Source of the DNA: Porphyra umbilicalis
Taxonomy: Eukaryota; Rhodophyta; Bangiophyceae; Bangiales; Bangiaceae
Direction: 5' to 3'
DNA: 64,000 nucleotides
Assembly: GCA_002049455.2 (NCBI GenBank)
Contig: KV918777.1
Location: forward strand, 424,547-488,546
Shown: piece after piece, positions 62,695-64,000 of the stretch
How the letters are laid out: each line of letters opens with the position of its first letter
Numbering within the stretch: the first letter of the stretch is position 1
Translations under genes and position numbers: made by a program
The notes under the pieces: generated by a model
What the model was told of the DNA's origin: nothing
Seen by the model: the letters and a program-made list of their open reading frames with translations, nothing else
Database searches by the model: none

Positions 62695-64000
62695 GTGGGC
62701 CCCCTGATCGCTTTGGCGTCAATGGGCCCCGCGACCGCCCCGGCGGACTTGGCGTTGGAGGCCGCGCGCCGCGCGCGCAGCGAGCTCGTAAGCGCCCGAC
62801 GGGCGGGGCACGGGGCCATCTTCCTGTCCGTCCATTCCGGCATTGCCTTGACGCCGGCGCGTGCTCCCTTGCCGCCGGCAATGGCCACGCGGTGTGCGAC
62901 GCCGCGGCTGCTGACGTACGAGTACCCGCCCTTTGTGCACCAGCAGCAGTCGCTGCTCCAGGCGTTACCCTGCCACCCCATCCAGGGCACGGCCTACGTC
63001 ATGCTGACGGCCGCCATCGTGTCGGGGTTGCTGCGCGCGTACCGCAAGACGCACCGCGTCTTCGAGCCGTCGCCGTGCTACTGCGACTTGACGCGGAAGT
63101 TCAAGGTCGACGACCTCGCGCCGGGCGACAGCTGTGCCGCCGACGCCTTGGAGGAGTACGACGCCATCGTGAGGGCGGTGCCCTGGGCGGCCGTCCATGA
63201 CCTACTGCCCTACCACCACGATACCACCCGTAAAGCCCCCAGCACCCTGCTGCCCCACCAAGTGGGGACCGTGGTGAACGGCCGGCGCCACTACGTCCGC
63301 GTCGTGAACGTCTTGAGGTCGCCGCAGGCCCCGTTGGGGGTTATGCTCGCGGAGCCGCGGCTTGCGGACGTCGCCCCGCGGGCGTTGCCCGTGACGACGG
63401 AGCCATGGGCGATACCGGCCGGCTTCACCTCGCCCGACCCGGACGCCGCCCCGCCGTCGACGGAGGAGGCGGCCGCGTCGGCCGCGTACCGTGCGCGGAA
63501 GCGGCGCCACGCCGACATGGCGCGCGGCGGCCCGGCTCTACCCGTGCCCCACTGCCCCGGGCCCCAAGACCCCGAGGGGGATGAGGAGGAGGCCAGCTCC
63601 GGCTACCCCGCAGGTCCCGACGCCTACTCCCGCGGCTTCTCCGCGTCGACCCTTGCCGGCAGCGCCGAGTGGGGCCCGCGCGCGGCGGTCCGCGAAGACA
63701 GAGCCGGCACGGCACACGGCGAGCGCTGGGACGCGACGTGGCGCGGCGACCACGCCGACACTGCCGGTGACCGGCCCGGGCGCGGGTGGGCGTCCGAGTC
63801 GGGCGGAGGCGCCGCTGCCCCCCGTCGCGATCGCGACGAACGCTGGGAGGGCGGCCCCGGCCGCCGTGCCGACGTGCGAGACGACCGCGTGTGGTCGGCG
63901 GCCGGTCCGAGTGATGGCCGCGGCTATATGGCCGCCGGCCGTGACGAGCCCGCATGGCCCTCCGACGGCGGCCAGGGCCACGATGGCGGCGCTAGCGGCG
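62695..64000 (+). pseudogene. E4 accessory-type ORF, 3' part, runs off the window
   Basis: 435 codons are open in one frame from the copia junction to the window end, in frame with 56940-57731. The globular part contains TPRLLTYEYPPF (about 62902), then a helical stretch LTAAIVSGLLRAYRKTHRVF, FKVDDLAPGDSC and NGRRHYVRVVNVLRSPQAPL. A Gly/Arg/Asp/Trp-rich tail (from about 63590) recalls the low-complexity tails of the E2 and E3 ORFs. No known domain recognised. Confidence 0.6.

Noticed and set aside
62577-63200. 207-codon + strand frame at the copia end
   Set aside because: It crosses the LTR end; the E4 frame one base over is open to the window end and continues the upstream frame.
1-64000. 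tRNA, rRNA or CRISPR loci
   Set aside because: No cloverleaf with a T-loop box, no rRNA stretch and no spaced short repeats were seen. The tRNA-like sequence at 62254-62271 is a primer-binding site.

Overview
The window is GC-rich nuclear DNA from a eukaryote. Its four host genes are homologues of proteins found across eukaryotes: a USP5-type deubiquitinase, a THOC5-like mRNA-export factor, an MRM1-type rRNA methyltransferase and an RBR ubiquitin ligase. They show no clear introns. Their proteins are full of Gly/Ala/Pro tracts and the DNA carries many long C or G runs. Best guess is an alga, with a bangiophyte red alga (Porphyra/Pyropia type) most likely; this is inferred from base composition and gene style, not from a marker gene. 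Most of the rest is transposons in many superfamilies, several nested in one another.

Layout. 1-8124: Ty3/gypsy chromovirus E1 (+ strand) with intact gag and pol and only the end of its 5' LTR in the window. 8125-10680: older gypsy remnant E2 (- strand), into which E1 inserted. 10711-12635: dead Tc1/mariner element. 12636-16493: spacer, one copy of a dispersed repeat, and a dead PIF/Harbinger transposase. 16494-19722: PIF/Harbinger-type gene set with Myb/SANT-like protein, coiled-coil ORF and an apparently intact DDE transposase. 20401-25214: two 131-bp Tc1-like MITEs, the RBR ligase gene, a 1.45-kb palindrome and another inverted-repeat element. 25215-29544: no recognisable gene. 29545-38069: host block USP5-like (-), THOC5-like (+), MRM1-like (-). 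38734-52329: a 13.6-kb KDZ-type DNA transposon (Ulp1-like protease plus transposase) inserted into the end of a hAT-type MITE. 53671-56262: gypsy remnant E3 (- strand). 56276-64000+: gypsy-related E4, whose ORF is split by a 4,958-bp Ty1/copia element at 57732-62689.

Most interesting: in E1, E2 and E3 the interval between pol and the 3' LTR holds a long ORF on the strand opposite pol, ending 105-139 bp from the pol stop codon. The antisense proteins share a Trp/EVP-containing core and a low-complexity tail and match nothing I recognise. E4 carries a more divergent candidate next to a recognisable LTR and polypurine tract. This looks like an undescribed antisense accessory gene of an algal chromovirus lineage.

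The second strong observation is the KDZ element. It has a 9-bp target duplication, about 100-bp inverted termini and two convergent genes, and it splits the 8-bp target duplication of an older MITE, so both insertions and their order can be read directly. A caution for users: the THOC5, MRM1 and RBR genes are broken only at long C/G runs, and every break whose direction can be read has the sense of one missing base. Consensus undercalls are more likely than real pseudogenes.
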